Source: Rhizobium sp. FKL33 (lineage in GTDB: Bacteria > Pseudomonadota > Alphaproteobacteria > Rhizobiales > Rhizobiaceae). From it: a DNA stretch of 64,000 nucleotides. Under the pieces are notes generated by a model that saw only the letters and a program-made list of their open reading frames with translations, ran no database searches and was not told where the DNA came from. The position numbers and the translations under genes are program-made. The stretch covers positions 1 to 64,000 of the forward strand of contig NZ_STFX01000006.1 in NCBI RefSeq assembly GCF_005222915.1, read 5' to 3'. Shown piece after piece: positions 16,303 to 24,705 of this stretch; position 1 is the stretch's first letter, and each line of letters starts with the position of its first letter.

Positions 16303-17263
16303 GGTGTCGGCGTCTCATCAGCATGAACAGGAAGAAAGCGCCGCCGATCACGCCCGTAATCGTCGCCGCCGGTATCTCATAGGGCTTGATGACGACGCGG
16401 CCGAGCATGTCGCAGACCAGCGCGAATGCCGAGCCGGCCAGGGCGACCCAGGGCAGGGTCTTCCTTAGATTGTCGCCCAGTACAAGCGCCACTAGATTGG
16501 GCACGATCAGACCGATGAACGGGATGGCGCCGACGGTCACCGTCACCGCGGCCGTCACCAGCGACACGACTCCCATGCCGAGAAAGAGTGTGCGGCGATA
16601 ATCGAGGCCGGTGCTGCGTGCGATGTCCTCGCCAAGGCCGGCAAGCGTGAAGCTGACGGCGACGACATAGGCGAAGACCGTCACGGCGAGCGAAATCCAG
16701 AGCAATTCGTAGCGGCCCCGCATGGCGCTTGAAAAGTCGCCGGTCGTCCAGGCCGACAGCGATTGCATGAGGTCCTGCCGATAGGCGATGAAGACAGTGA
16801 CCGAGCTGACGATGCCGCCGAGCGTGAGGCCCACGAGTGGAATGAGGAAAGCCGAATGCATGGGCATCCGGCGGATCAGCGCGAAGAACAGCGCCGTGCC
16901 GCCCATGGCGAAAGCCGCCGCCACCAGCATCTTGACGAAAACGGGGCTTTCCGGCGCCGCAAGCAGCACCAAGATCATGCCGAGCTGGGCCGATTCCACG
17001 GTCCCCGTCGTCGACGGTTCGGCAAACCGGTTGAGCGCGATCATCTGCATCACGGCGCCCGCGACCGCAAGCCCGCAGCCGGCGAGCATCACGGCAAAGG
17101 TGCGCGGAATGCGGCTCGCCATCAGGATGAGATTCGCCGTGCCGTCATCGCCGACGCCGAAAAGCGCCGCTATCGACATGCTGCTAGCGCCGGCCAGAAG
17201 GCTCAGCGCCGCCAGCGCGATCAGTATCAGAACGGCGGCAAGGACCGGAGCGGCTCTCAACAT
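16292..17263 (-). CDS. Siderophore ABC importer, FecCD permease (CeuB/VctD-like)
   Basis: The second FecCD permease (323 aa), forming the heterodimeric channel with the next gene. A hydrophobic N-terminal anchor is followed by RIPRTFAVMLAGCGLAVAG near residue 50 (the usual R-x-PR start of this family) and FIGLIVPNLVALVLGDN near 240, the ATPase coupling region. The ATG at 17263 has a GAGG-type ribosome site. It begins 75 bases after the AraC regulator stop, so the regulator and importer may be cotranscribed. The cognate binding protein is encoded separately at 22329-23273. Confidence 0.92.
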   Translation of the reverse strand: MLRAAPVLAAVLILIALAALSLLAGASSMSIAALFGVGDDGTANLILMASRIPRTFAVMLAGCGLAVAGAVMQMIALNRFAEPSTTGTVESAQLGMILVLLAAPESPVFVKMLVAAAFAMGGTALFFALIRRMPMHSAFLIPLVGLTLGGIVSSVTVFIAYRQDLMQSLSAWTTGDFSSAMRGRYELLWISLAVTVFAYVVAVSFTLAGLGEDIARSTGLDYRRTLFLGMGVVSLVTAAVTVTVGAIPFIGLIVPNLVALVLGDNLRKTLPWVALAGSAFALVCDMLGRVVIKPYEIPAATITGVIGGAFFLFMLMRRRHHAG

Positions 17264-17338
17264 GCCGCTCCGCCTCTCGGTCGCACTGCCATGGGCATGC
17301 GACCTGTTGTCATCGATTCCGAATGCATATTTTTCCGA

Positions 17339-18205
17339 TCAGGCGCGCCGACGCTTGGGGGTGACGCCATAAGCTTTCTTGAAGGCGACGGAGAAGTTGG
17401 ACGGATTGGCGTAGCCCGCCACGAAGGCGGCCTGGGCGATGGTCGCGCCGTTCTTCTCCAGCTCTTCGCGCGCGTGTTCCAGCCGCTGATGGCGGATGAA
17501 TTCGAACAGCGTGATGCCGAACGAGTCGCGGAAATGGCGCTGGATCGTGCTGGCGCTGGCGCCCGTATCCCGGGCGATCAGGTCGATCGTGAGCGGATTG
17601 AACAGATTGTCCAGCACATAGTCGCGGACCTTCTCGCTCTGACGCATTGCCGAAAGTGCAGGCTTGTCCGACCGGCCCTCGCGCTTGCCATCCATGATCG
17701 AGCCGCATGCCAAGCATAGCAGCTCAAGCGCACGGGCGCGCTGGTGCAGTTTCTGCATTTCGATGCTCATTCCCGGCGGCGGTTCCAGAATGTCGCTCGC
17801 AAGCTGGAGCGCATGTTTCGGCAGTTGCCAGTAATGATGATTGAGATGCCGGCCGACGAATTCGTCGAGCTCCGGCGACCGCATGTCGGTATCGATCTGC
17901 ATGTCCTGGATCCAGCTCCTGGGAGCTGCGATCATGATCTTCTGCAGCGTATTTTCGGACGTCGGCAGATGTTTCAGGACCGAATTGCGCGTCAGGTTGA
18001 TCAGCAATCCGATTGGCCGGCTCGTGTCACCCTCGCCGACGGCGATGTCGAAGCGCCTGTCATCGATGATGAAACTCTGCGCGCCCTTCAAATACAGCAT
18101 TAGCTGAAATTTCGGCGACAGGTCGTCGTTCTGCGACAGCAGATGCCTTTTCCTACGTCCGTCCAGAACGCCGAGATTGATCCCGCCTGAGAAGTGTTCG
18201 AGCAT
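17339..18205 (-). CDS. AraC-family transcription regulator of the siderophore locus
   Basis: A 288-residue regulator with a C-terminal AraC double helix-turn-helix. KVRDYVLDNLFNPLTIDLIARDTGASASTIQRHFRDSFGITLFEFIRHQRL forms the first motif region and IAQAAFVAGYANPSNFSVAFKKAYGVTP the second. The N-terminal part is a ligand or partner domain I could not classify. By position it resembles PchR/YbtA-type activators that sense the ferric siderophore (inference). The ATG at 18205 has GAGG at ideal distance; an ATG four codons upstream (18217) is the alternative. It is divergent from the TonB receptor, with the shared intergenic region holding the promoters. Confidence 0.85.
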   Translation of the reverse strand: MLEHFSGGINLGVLDGRRKRHLLSQNDDLSPKFQLMLYLKGAQSFIIDDRRFDIAVGEGDTSRPIGLLINLTRNSVLKHLPTSENTLQKIMIAAPRSWIQDMQIDTDMRSPELDEFVGRHLNHHYWQLPKHALQLASDILEPPPGMSIEMQKLHQRARALELLCLACGSIMDGKREGRSDKPALSAMRQSEKVRDYVLDNLFNPLTIDLIARDTGASASTIQRHFRDSFGITLFEFIRHQRLEHAREELEKNGATIAQAAFVAGYANPSNFSVAFKKAYGVTPKRRRA

Positions 18206-18347
18206 GGCATACCTCATTCACACATGGACAGTCCCAGTATGCCGATTCAATGACGCTGAAAATCGCGATGCCCGCGGTTGCCCGTGTAAAACGGTCCATT
18301 TGACGCTCTCTCAAAGGTTTTTGACGTTTGCGGCAAATGGCTCGCAA

Positions 18348-18377
18348 TCGACAAGCTTCTCCTCCCTTCTATATAGA
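18348..18377 (+). promoter_or_regulatory. Candidate sigma-70 promoter of receptor operon
   Basis: TCGACA at 18348-18353 (one mismatch from TTGACA) is followed after 16-18 bases by a TATATA/TATAGA stretch at 18370-18377. It points toward the receptor gene starting at 18458 and is directly followed by the candidate iron box. This was read by eye only. Confidence 0.45.
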
Positions 18378-18392
18378 TGATTATGAAAGTCA
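18378..18392. promoter_or_regulatory. Candidate RirA iron-responsive operator (IRO box)
   Basis: TGA-TTATGAAAG-TCA fits the rhizobial IRO box pattern TGA-N9-TCA with an AT-rich core, which is bound by the iron-sulfur repressor RirA. It lies just downstream of the candidate -10 region and 65 bases before the receptor start codon, where binding would block transcription in iron-replete cells. By chance such a pattern appears about once per 4 kb, so position and gene content are the main support. Confidence 0.5.
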
Positions 18393-18457
18393 AGTTTTCG
18401 TGAAGCCGGCCGCAGGGATGCCGTTGGCCAGTTTTGTCACAGGGGCAGAGTAGAAAA

Positions 18458-20671
18458 ATGAAGGGTAATTCACTTCTATCGATCACTGGTCGGGGACGGG
18501 GTGACGGGGCGGCATCGCGGCTTGTGCTTCGTGCCGGACTGGCCGCTGCAGTCAGCCTGATCGCGCTTTCCGCAGCGCATGCGCAGGAGGCAGACCAAGG
18601 AGAAACGGTCCTCAAGCGCATCGTCGTCGACGGCGGCGGAGATGGCGACGAGACCAAGGGCTATATCGCCAGATCGAGCCGTATCGGCACCAAGACGGAT
18701 ACGCCGATCGAAAAGGTTCCGCAGACGATCAATGTCGTGACCAGGGAGCAGATGGACGACCAACAGGTGACGTCGGTGGCCGAGTCGCTCCGCTACACGC
18801 CGGGCGTCTTCACCGACTATCGCGGCGCTTCGAACGTTCGCGACGAAGTGTTTTCGCGCGGATATTTCTATATTCCGCGCTATCTCGACGGCCTGCTTTT
18901 CGCGACCGCCGAACTCGGCCAGATCGATCCCTTCATGCTCGACAGCGTCGAGCTCATGAAGGGTCCGTCGTCGGTGCTGTTCGGCCAGACCAATCCGGGC
19001 GGCCTCATCAACATGACGTCCAAGAAGCCGAAGGACGCGCCCTATCGCGAGGTTACGGTCGGCTTCGGCACGAACAATCGCGCCAGCGCCGCATTTGATG
19101 TCAGCGATGCGCTCAATGACACCATACGCTACCGAATCGCAGCGATCGGCCTGACTTCCGACCTGCAGGAGGACTACACCCATCAGCAGCGCATCGCGGT
19201 CGCACCCTCGGTCAGCTGGACACCCGACGATGCCACCAGCCTGACGATCAGCGGCATTTTCCAGCATGATCCCGAAGTCGGTTATCGCAACTTCATGGAA
19301 AAGCTTGGCACGATCGACAAGACGGCCTATGGCCGCGTGCCGACCGATTTCTTCGTCAGTGATCCCGATTACGAGAAGTTCACCCGCGACCAGGCGACGC
19401 TCGGCTATCAGTTCTCGCATGAATTCAACGACGCGCTGACGTTCCGTTCGAGCGCGCGCTATACGCATGTCGACGAGGCGCAGAAAACACTCGTGTGGGG
19501 CGCGCTCGACTCTACCGATGGCAAGACGATCAGCCGCACTGCGTCCGGCGGGCGCGACGTGGTCGATCAGTTCGTCATCGACAACAGCCTGCAGGCCAAG
19601 GTCTCGACCGGCCCGGCCAACCACACGTTCCTTATTGGCGGCGATTATCGCTACCGCGAGCGGGATTATCACTGGGGATACGATTACACCGTTCCCTCGA
19701 TCGACTGGACCGATCCGGTCTACGGCAATCTCGGCAAGATCAAGCTCACGACCACGGAAGACACCTCCACCGTCGCCAAGCAGCTTGGTGTCTATGCGCA
19801 GGACCAGATCGAGATCGGAAAGCTCAACCTGCTGTTCGGCGGTCGCTACGATTGGGCCACGACCGACATCGACGACCATCTGAACGGCGGGCGTACATCC
19901 TATAACGACTCGGCCTTCAGCTACCGGGCCGGTGCAATCTACAATTTCGACAACGGCATCTCGCCCTATGCCAGCTACTCGACCTCGTTCGAGCCGGTTA
20001 TCCAGGCGGCGCCCGCAGGCGAAGACCCGTTCAAGCCGACCACGGCGCGGCAGTTCGAAGCCGGCATTCGCTACGCGCCGACTTTGTCGGACTTCACGCT
20101 GACCGCCTCCTATTTCGACATCGAGCAGAAAAACCTGGTCGGGACGATGTGGGAGCAGGATTCGAGTGGCAACTGGACCAGCGTCAGCAAACAGATGGGC
20201 AAGACTCGCAGCCGCGGCATCGAGCTGCAGGGCACGGCAAGTCTGACCGACAACCTATCGCTTCTGTCGAGCTACGCCTACATCGACACGAAGGTGCTGA
20301 CCAGCGTCGATCCCACACTGATCGGCAACGCGGTCTATCGCTCTCCTCCACAGCACCAGGCATCGCTGTGGGCGAAGTATGAGCACACGGACGGTACGTT
20401 CAACGGCCTGGGGTATGGCGCCGGCGTCCGTTACATCGGGACCGCTTGGGGAGATGAGGCCAACTCGTTCAAGGTTCCAGCCGTGACGCTGCTTGATGCG
20501 ACCATATCCTACGACTTCGGCGCGAAGAGCAAGGATCTCGAAGGCCTGAGCCTCCAGATCAATGTCAAGAATCTCGCCGACAAGAAGTATGTATCGTCTT
20601 GCGCCATCGCCTATGCATGCTGGTATGGCGAACGCCGGTCAGTCTTCGGTACGCTGAAGTACACCTGGTGA
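18458..20671 (+). CDS. TonB-dependent catecholate siderophore receptor
   Basis: An outer-membrane receptor (737 aa). It has a signal peptide ending AHA before QEADQG, a TonB-box-like start (ETVLKRIVV), a plug domain with TPIEKVPQTINVVTREQM and the LRYTPGVF and GGLINM blocks typical of siderophore receptors, then a long beta-barrel ending in an aromatic residue (KYTW). A TTG further upstream keeps the frame open, but the ATG at 18458 gives a normal signal peptide. It is followed after 2 bases by the esterase gene and then the binding protein, so the three form an uptake operon. The iron box upstream suggests iron repression. Confidence 0.93.
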   Translation: MKGNSLLSITGRGRGDGAASRLVLRAGLAAAVSLIALSAAHAQEADQGETVLKRIVVDGGGDGDETKGYIARSSRIGTKTDTPIEKVPQTINVVTREQMDDQQVTSVAESLRYTPGVFTDYRGASNVRDEVFSRGYFYIPRYLDGLLFATAELGQIDPFMLDSVELMKGPSSVLFGQTNPGGLINMTSKKPKDAPYREVTVGFGTNNRASAAFDVSDALNDTIRYRIAAIGLTSDLQEDYTHQQRIAVAPSVSWTPDDATSLTISGIFQHDPEVGYRNFMEKLGTIDKTAYGRVPTDFFVSDPDYEKFTRDQATLGYQFSHEFNDALTFRSSARYTHVDEAQKTLVWGALDSTDGKTISRTASGGRDVVDQFVIDNSLQAKVSTGPANHTFLIGGDYRYRERDYHWGYDYTVPSIDWTDPVYGNLGKIKLTTTEDTSTVAKQLGVYAQDQIEIGKLNLLFGGRYDWATTDIDDHLNGGRTSYNDSAFSYRAGAIYNFDNGISPYASYSTSFEPVIQAAPAGEDPFKPTTARQFEAGIRYAPTLSDFTLTASYFDIEQKNLVGTMWEQDSSGNWTSVSKQMGKTRSRGIELQGTASLTDNLSLLSSYAYIDTKVLTSVDPTLIGNAVYRSPPQHQASLWAKYEHTDGTFNGLGYGAGVRYIGTAWGDEANSFKVPAVTLLDATISYDFGAKSKDLEGLSLQINVKNLADKKYVSSCAIAYACWYGERRSVFGTLKYTW

Positions 20672-20673
20672 GA

Positions 20674-22287
20674 ATGATGGAGAAGCAAACCGTGGGGATA
20701 GCCGTTTCCATCGCCGTCGGACTGGCCGTCTTTGGCCAGGCCGCGGCCGGGGACGACGCACCCCGCGCGCTGAGGCCCGGCACGGCCGTCACAGGCGAGA
20801 TCGCTGCAGAGGAGAGAGCACAGCTCTTTCCCCTCGCCAGCCGCCAAGGTGACTTCGTGCAGGGCGTGATCGACGTAAAGGGTGGCCCGGTCGACCTCGA
20901 TGTGGTCGACCGGGCCAGCCGCACCCTGCGCCGGCTCGCGGCGAAGAGCGCGGGTCGAACCACCTTTCTTTTCATCGCGGGCGAAGGCGATGCACTCAGG
21001 CTGACGGCGTCGAAAGAAGGCGCTTCCTATAGCCTGGAAATCGTCAAACAGTTTGCGGTCACCGAGCAGGCGCCGCCGCCGCCCACCTATCTCAGCCCGG
21101 CCGTCGCCGCCGCCGCAGCAGCAGCACGGGACGGCAAGGGCACGGACGCTTTCTGGGCGCGCATAGCGCGCGATGGCACGCCTCTCGTCGAGCCATCCTC
21201 CGATCGCATGCGTATCGTCACATTTCTCTATCGCGGTGCGAGCCGGAATGTCCGCATCCTCGGCGCGCCGTCGGCGGACCATGATCCGCTGGAACATGTC
21301 GACGGAACCGATATCTGGTTCAAAACTTATCTGCTGCCGGCTTCGACCCGGCTGTCCTACCAGATCGCGCCCGATATACCCGAGATTCCGGGCACGGCGC
21401 GCGAGCGCCGCGTGGCGATCCTGGCGACGGCACAGGCCGACCCGCTCAACCGTTTTCCATGGCCGGCCGATGCCAGTGACCGGTTCAACCTCTCCTCGAC
21501 CTTCGCGCTTGACGGCGCGCCGGCGCAGCCCTTCCTCGCCAAGCGCAAGGTCGACAAGGGCAAGCTCGTGGATTTCGAGATCGAGAGCCCGCGCCTCGGC
21601 AACACAAGAACGATCACGCTCTATACGCCGCCGCATTTCTCGCCTGCCAGGAAGGACAACGTGCTGCTGTTCCTGTTCGACGGCGATGCTTACCAGAGCA
21701 AGGTTCCCACGCCCACGATCCTCGACAATATGATCGCCGATGGCGCCATCCCGCCCGTGGTTGCGGTTCTCATTCCCAATCCGGATCGTGAGGCGCGCGG
21801 CCGCGAATTGCCCGACAGCGCCGATTTCACCGCTTTCCTCGCCGATGAACTCTTGCCGGCGGTTGCCGCGCGTACCGGCTTGAAGCCGGCGCCATCCCGC
21901 ACGATCCTTGCCGGATCGAGTTTCGGCGGCCTTGCTTCGGTGAGGATCGCGCTGGCGCGGCCGGACCTGTTCGGCAATGCGCTTAGCATGTCAGGTTCGT
22001 TCTGGTGGCATCCCGACAGCGCGCCGGCAGAGGACGGCGAGTATATCGCGGCCTTGGTGGCCAGAAACCCGAAGGCGGGCATACGGGTCTTCCTCAGCGC
22101 CGGTCTGTTCGAGGTCAAGGGACCAGGCGCGGATGCGGGCATTCTCGATTCCAACCGCCATCTTCGCGATGTCCTGCAGGCCAGGGACTATGAAATCCAC
22201 TACCGCGAATACGCCGCCGGCCACGATTACCTCGTTTGGCGCGGGATCCTCTCGGATGGCTTGATCGCTCTCTTCGGCCGTCGCTGA
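20674..22287 (+). CDS. Periplasmic Fes-like siderophore esterase
   Basis: A 538-residue protein with a signal peptide (hydrophobic stretch ending GQAAA), an N-terminal beta-rich segment (about 25-140) that resembles pre-peptidase domains, an enterochelin-esterase N-terminal region, and a C-terminal alpha/beta hydrolase of the Fes type. The Ser motif is LAGSSFGGLAS near residue 415, followed by SGSFWWHPD, with a late GHDYLVWR histidine. It would cut the ester backbone of the imported ferric tris-catecholate. The signal peptide places it in the periplasm, as for Campylobacter Cee or Pseudomonas PfeE rather than cytoplasmic E. coli Fes. Two ATG codons occur in tandem; the first is used. Confidence 0.88.
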   Translation: MMEKQTVGIAVSIAVGLAVFGQAAAGDDAPRALRPGTAVTGEIAAEERAQLFPLASRQGDFVQGVIDVKGGPVDLDVVDRASRTLRRLAAKSAGRTTFLFIAGEGDALRLTASKEGASYSLEIVKQFAVTEQAPPPPTYLSPAVAAAAAAARDGKGTDAFWARIARDGTPLVEPSSDRMRIVTFLYRGASRNVRILGAPSADHDPLEHVDGTDIWFKTYLLPASTRLSYQIAPDIPEIPGTARERRVAILATAQADPLNRFPWPADASDRFNLSSTFALDGAPAQPFLAKRKVDKGKLVDFEIESPRLGNTRTITLYTPPHFSPARKDNVLLFLFDGDAYQSKVPTPTILDNMIADGAIPPVVAVLIPNPDREARGRELPDSADFTAFLADELLPAVAARTGLKPAPSRTILAGSSFGGLASVRIALARPDLFGNALSMSGSFWWHPDSAPAEDGEYIAALVARNPKAGIRVFLSAGLFEVKGPGADAGILDSNRHLRDVLQARDYEIHYREYAAGHDYLVWRGILSDGLIALFGRR

Positions 22288-22328
22288 CCCGGATCGCTCA
22301 CTGCCAGAAAAATTAGAAAGGCTCAGAC

Positions 22329-23273
22329 ATGTCGAAATCAGGATTCATGCGTCGTGCGATGCTTGCTGCGCTATTCGGCGCCGTCCTGACAGGCGGCGCA
22401 CCCATCGGCTCTGCCATCGCGGAACCGATCGAGGTCCGGCATTTCCAGGGTACGACGACGCTCGAAGGCCGCCCGTCGCGGGTCTTCGTCTACGATCTCG
22501 GCATTCTCGACATGCTGGATGCGCTCGATGTTCCCGTGCGTGGTGTGCCAGGCTCGAATGTCCCGCTGTCGCTGTCGAAATACAAGGCGGACAGCTATGT
22601 GAAGATCGGAACGCTGTTCGAACCGGACTACGAGACAGTCAATGCGGAGAAGCCCGACCTGATCCTGATCGGGCCGCGCACCAGCGAGAAATATGCCGCA
22701 CTGTCGGCGCTCGCGCCCGTCGTCGACCTGACGGCCGACAGCAACCATTTTCTCGACAGCGTCGAAACCAATGCCCGCACACTCGGCAAGATCTTCGGCA
22801 AGGAGGCAGAGGTAGAAGCCGACATCGCCGCGCTCGGCAAATCCATCAACGACCTGCGGTCGGAGACGAAGACGATGGGCAACGGGCTTGTGATTCTGGC
22901 CACCGGCGGCAAGATCAGTGCTTACGGTCCGAAGTCGCGATTCGGCGAACTTCATGCGGAGTTCGGCATTGCGCCGGCAGACCCCAATCTGGCGGTTGCC
23001 GTGCATGGCCAGGCGATCTCCTTCGAATATATTCTGGAGGTCAACCCCGACTGGCTCTTCGTCATCGACCGCGATGCCGCCGTGGCCGGTCATGCCCAGA
23101 CGGCTGACAAGCTGCTCGACAACGAGCTTGTGCGACGAACTCGTGCGTGGGCGACCGGCCGCGTCGTCTACCTCGATCCGGTGAAGATGTATCTGACAAG
23201 CTCGAGCCTGCGCTCCCAGCAGGGGATCGTCGACGAACTCATCGCCGCGATCCGGCAGAAGTCAAAGTCGTGA
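22329..23273 (+). CDS. CeuE/VctP-like siderophore-binding protein
   Basis: A periplasmic binding protein (314 aa) with an N-terminal signal peptide ending near AIAEP. The family blocks are RVFVYDLGILDMLDAL near residue 51, EPDYETVNAEKPDLILIG near 98, VHGQAISFEYI near 225, NPDWLFVIDR near 239 and VVYLDPVKMYL near 279. His226 and Tyr288 fall at the positions that in C. jejuni CeuE (His227, Tyr288) complete the iron shell of tetradentate bis-catecholates. With the periplasmic esterase upstream, this suggests capture of linear hydrolysis products. It follows the esterase by about 41 bases. Its permeases and ATPase lie on the other strand at 14582-17263. Confidence 0.92.
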   Translation: MSKSGFMRRAMLAALFGAVLTGGAPIGSAIAEPIEVRHFQGTTTLEGRPSRVFVYDLGILDMLDALDVPVRGVPGSNVPLSLSKYKADSYVKIGTLFEPDYETVNAEKPDLILIGPRTSEKYAALSALAPVVDLTADSNHFLDSVETNARTLGKIFGKEAEVEADIAALGKSINDLRSETKTMGNGLVILATGGKISAYGPKSRFGELHAEFGIAPADPNLAVAVHGQAISFEYILEVNPDWLFVIDRDAAVAGHAQTADKLLDNELVRRTRAWATGRVVYLDPVKMYLTSSSLRSQQGIVDELIAAIRQKSKS

Positions 23274-23391
23274 AACCTGAAGCCTGGCTATCAACGGCTC
23301 TGGCGGGCCAGCTGAGAGGAGTGTTGTATGAAATTGTCACAGCGATCCAGCCTGAACTGATGGGGTTGCCCCCTCCGGCCGGCATCGGAGT

Positions 23392-23871
23392 ATGATGCCT
23401 GCCCAGCGCCATGGTGGCGCTCATGGAGGAAAGGCAGATGACACAGGTGCGCATATCCTTGCAATCGACCTAGCAAAGCGGAGCTTCCATGTCTGTGGGA
23501 CGGATCGCGGCGGTGCGGTTCTATTCAACAGGGCACTGTCGCGGGGCCGATTGCAGCAGTTTCTGAGTGAGCAGTCGCCATGCATCGTGGCGATGGAAGC
23601 GTGCGCCACGAGTCACTTCTGGGGACGGTTCGCGCGGAGTCACGGCCACGACGTACGGCTGATCCCGCCAATCTATGTGAAGCCGTTCGTCAAACGACAG
23701 AAGAATGACGCGGCCGATGCAGCCGCGATTGCGGAAGCCGCGTTGCGTCCGAACATGCACTACGTCGCGGCCGAGAGCGCCGAGCATCAGGCGCGCAGTA
23801 CACCCACCAGTGCTTTGTGCGCCAGCGCACCCAGCTCATCAATGCCTTGCGCGGGCATCTGGCGGAGTTGA
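23392..23871 (+). pseudogene. IS110-family transposase, truncated and frameshifted
   Basis: This is the N-terminal DEDD catalytic part of an IS110-type transposase: ILAIDLAKRSFHVCG (first Asp), VAMEACATSHFWGRF (Glu), and KRQKNDAADAAAIAEAA (paired Asp). After AAESAEHQ the frame shifts by one base, and the expected VRQRTQLINALRGHLAE continues in another frame from 23817. The element then stops, with the whole C-terminal serine domain missing. It lies about 120 bases past the last siderophore gene and marks the right border of that block. A GGGGTTGCCCCCTCC stretch near 23361 may be part of its left end. Confidence 0.88.
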
Positions 23872-24084
23872 GAAGATCGACTGACGGAACGCTGCGGAAA
23901 GGACTTCAATGTTCAGAATGGGCCAAGCCAGTCCCGGGGCTCGAGCCAACCAAGCTCTCTGAACCGATGTGGACCCTGTTCTTCGAACTGCATCCCGGCC
24001 CGTGGCTACTTCAGGCCACATTATGAGGCCTGTCACACGACCGATAGAATTCCTCGTCCGCAGACAGTCGTCAGAAAATTCTTC
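23872..24084. other. Non-coding junction sequence
   Basis: Between the broken IS110 transposase and the RND remnant I see no recognisable gene, repeat or RNA. The frames that stay open are short and carry no family motif. It looks like decayed junction sequence from successive insertions or deletions. Confidence 0.4.
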
Positions 24085-24294
24085 TTGTCAAACCGGGGGC
24101 ATCCACACATCCCGCTCGCGATCGCCAGCGGCCCAGGTTCGAAGGCGCAGAACTCGATCGGCGTCGCGGTTATGGGCGGCGCCATCGCCTCCACACTGCT
24201 CGGGATCTTCTTCATTCCCCTGCTGTTCGTGGTGACCTGGCGGCTGTTCCAACGGCGCCAGACAAGAGCGAAACGAAACCTGGCGGCAGAATGA
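24085..24294 (+). pseudogene. RND efflux pump, C-terminal remnant
   Basis: About 60 residues match the end of an AcrB-type RND transporter: PLAIASGPGSKAQNSIGVAVMGGAIASTLLGIFF, then IPLLFVVTWRLF. This is the last transmembrane pair of the family, whose members are normally above 1000 residues. Nothing else of the pump is present, and upstream sequence is unrelated, so it is a fragment left by a deletion at the island border. A following small open stretch (24298-24408) shows no known family. Confidence 0.8.
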
Positions 24295-24388
24295 CAATGG
24301 ATGCGCGGGCCAATTCCTCCGGTCTTGTCGTCGGTCGGAGGCAGGAAGACGCGGTCATTGCGTTGTTCAGGCCCAATCACCAGACTCC

Positions 24389-24414
24389 AGGTTGGTCTAC
24401 CACTTGACCAACCT
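24389..24414. promoter_or_regulatory. 9-bp inverted repeat upstream of toxin-antitoxin pair
   Basis: AGGTTGGTC and GACCAACCT flank an 8-base spacer, centred about 65 bases before the antitoxin start. Antitoxins of this class usually bind palindromes at their own promoter, so this is a plausible autoregulatory operator. A site for a GntR-type regulator from the lost neighbouring sequence is the alternative. Confidence 0.45.
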
Positions 24415-24465
24415 CGGACCTCCTCCTATCCTGGTGTTGAAACTCCAGAAAATCGGAGAATAGCG

Positions 24466-24705
24466 ATGACTGTCACCGTAAAGGTCGCCGAGGCGAAAAC
24501 CCATCTGTCAGACCTGTTGGCAAGGGTTGAGGCCGGTGAGGATTTCATCATTGCCCGCGGCAATGATCCCATCGCCAAATTGGTGGCGATCGACGAACGC
24601 CGCCAGCGCTTGGCGGCAATCGAGGCCGTCCGGGCTTTGCGCGCCCAGTCCAAGCCGGTGACTGCCGAAGAAATCCAGGCGTGGAAGCAGGAAGGCCGCC
24701 GCTGA
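24466..24705 (+). CDS. Phd/YefM-type antitoxin
   Basis: A 79-residue antitoxin. The N-terminal VTVKVAEAKTHLSDLLARVEAGEDFIIARGNDPIAKLV is the Phd/YefM DNA-binding fold. The C-terminal charged tail (RALRAQSKPVTAEEIQAWKQEGRR) would wrap the toxin. The frame is open further upstream, but the ATG at 24466 has GGAGA at good spacing and gives the standard size. The stop overlaps the toxin start by one base (TGATG), the usual coupling. Confidence 0.9.
   Translation: MTVTVKVAEAKTHLSDLLARVEAGEDFIIARGNDPIAKLVAIDERRQRLAAIEAVRALRAQSKPVTAEEIQAWKQEGRR

Noticed and set aside
18476-19879. 467-codon antisense frame over the TonB receptor
   Set aside because: No motif, and the receptor on the plus strand is complete with signal peptide, plug and barrel.
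24298-24408. Small plus-strand open stretch beginning ATGGATGCG
   Set aside because: It has 36 codons, no family match and no clear ribosome site, and lies in decayed sequence between the RND remnant and the toxin-antitoxin promoter.
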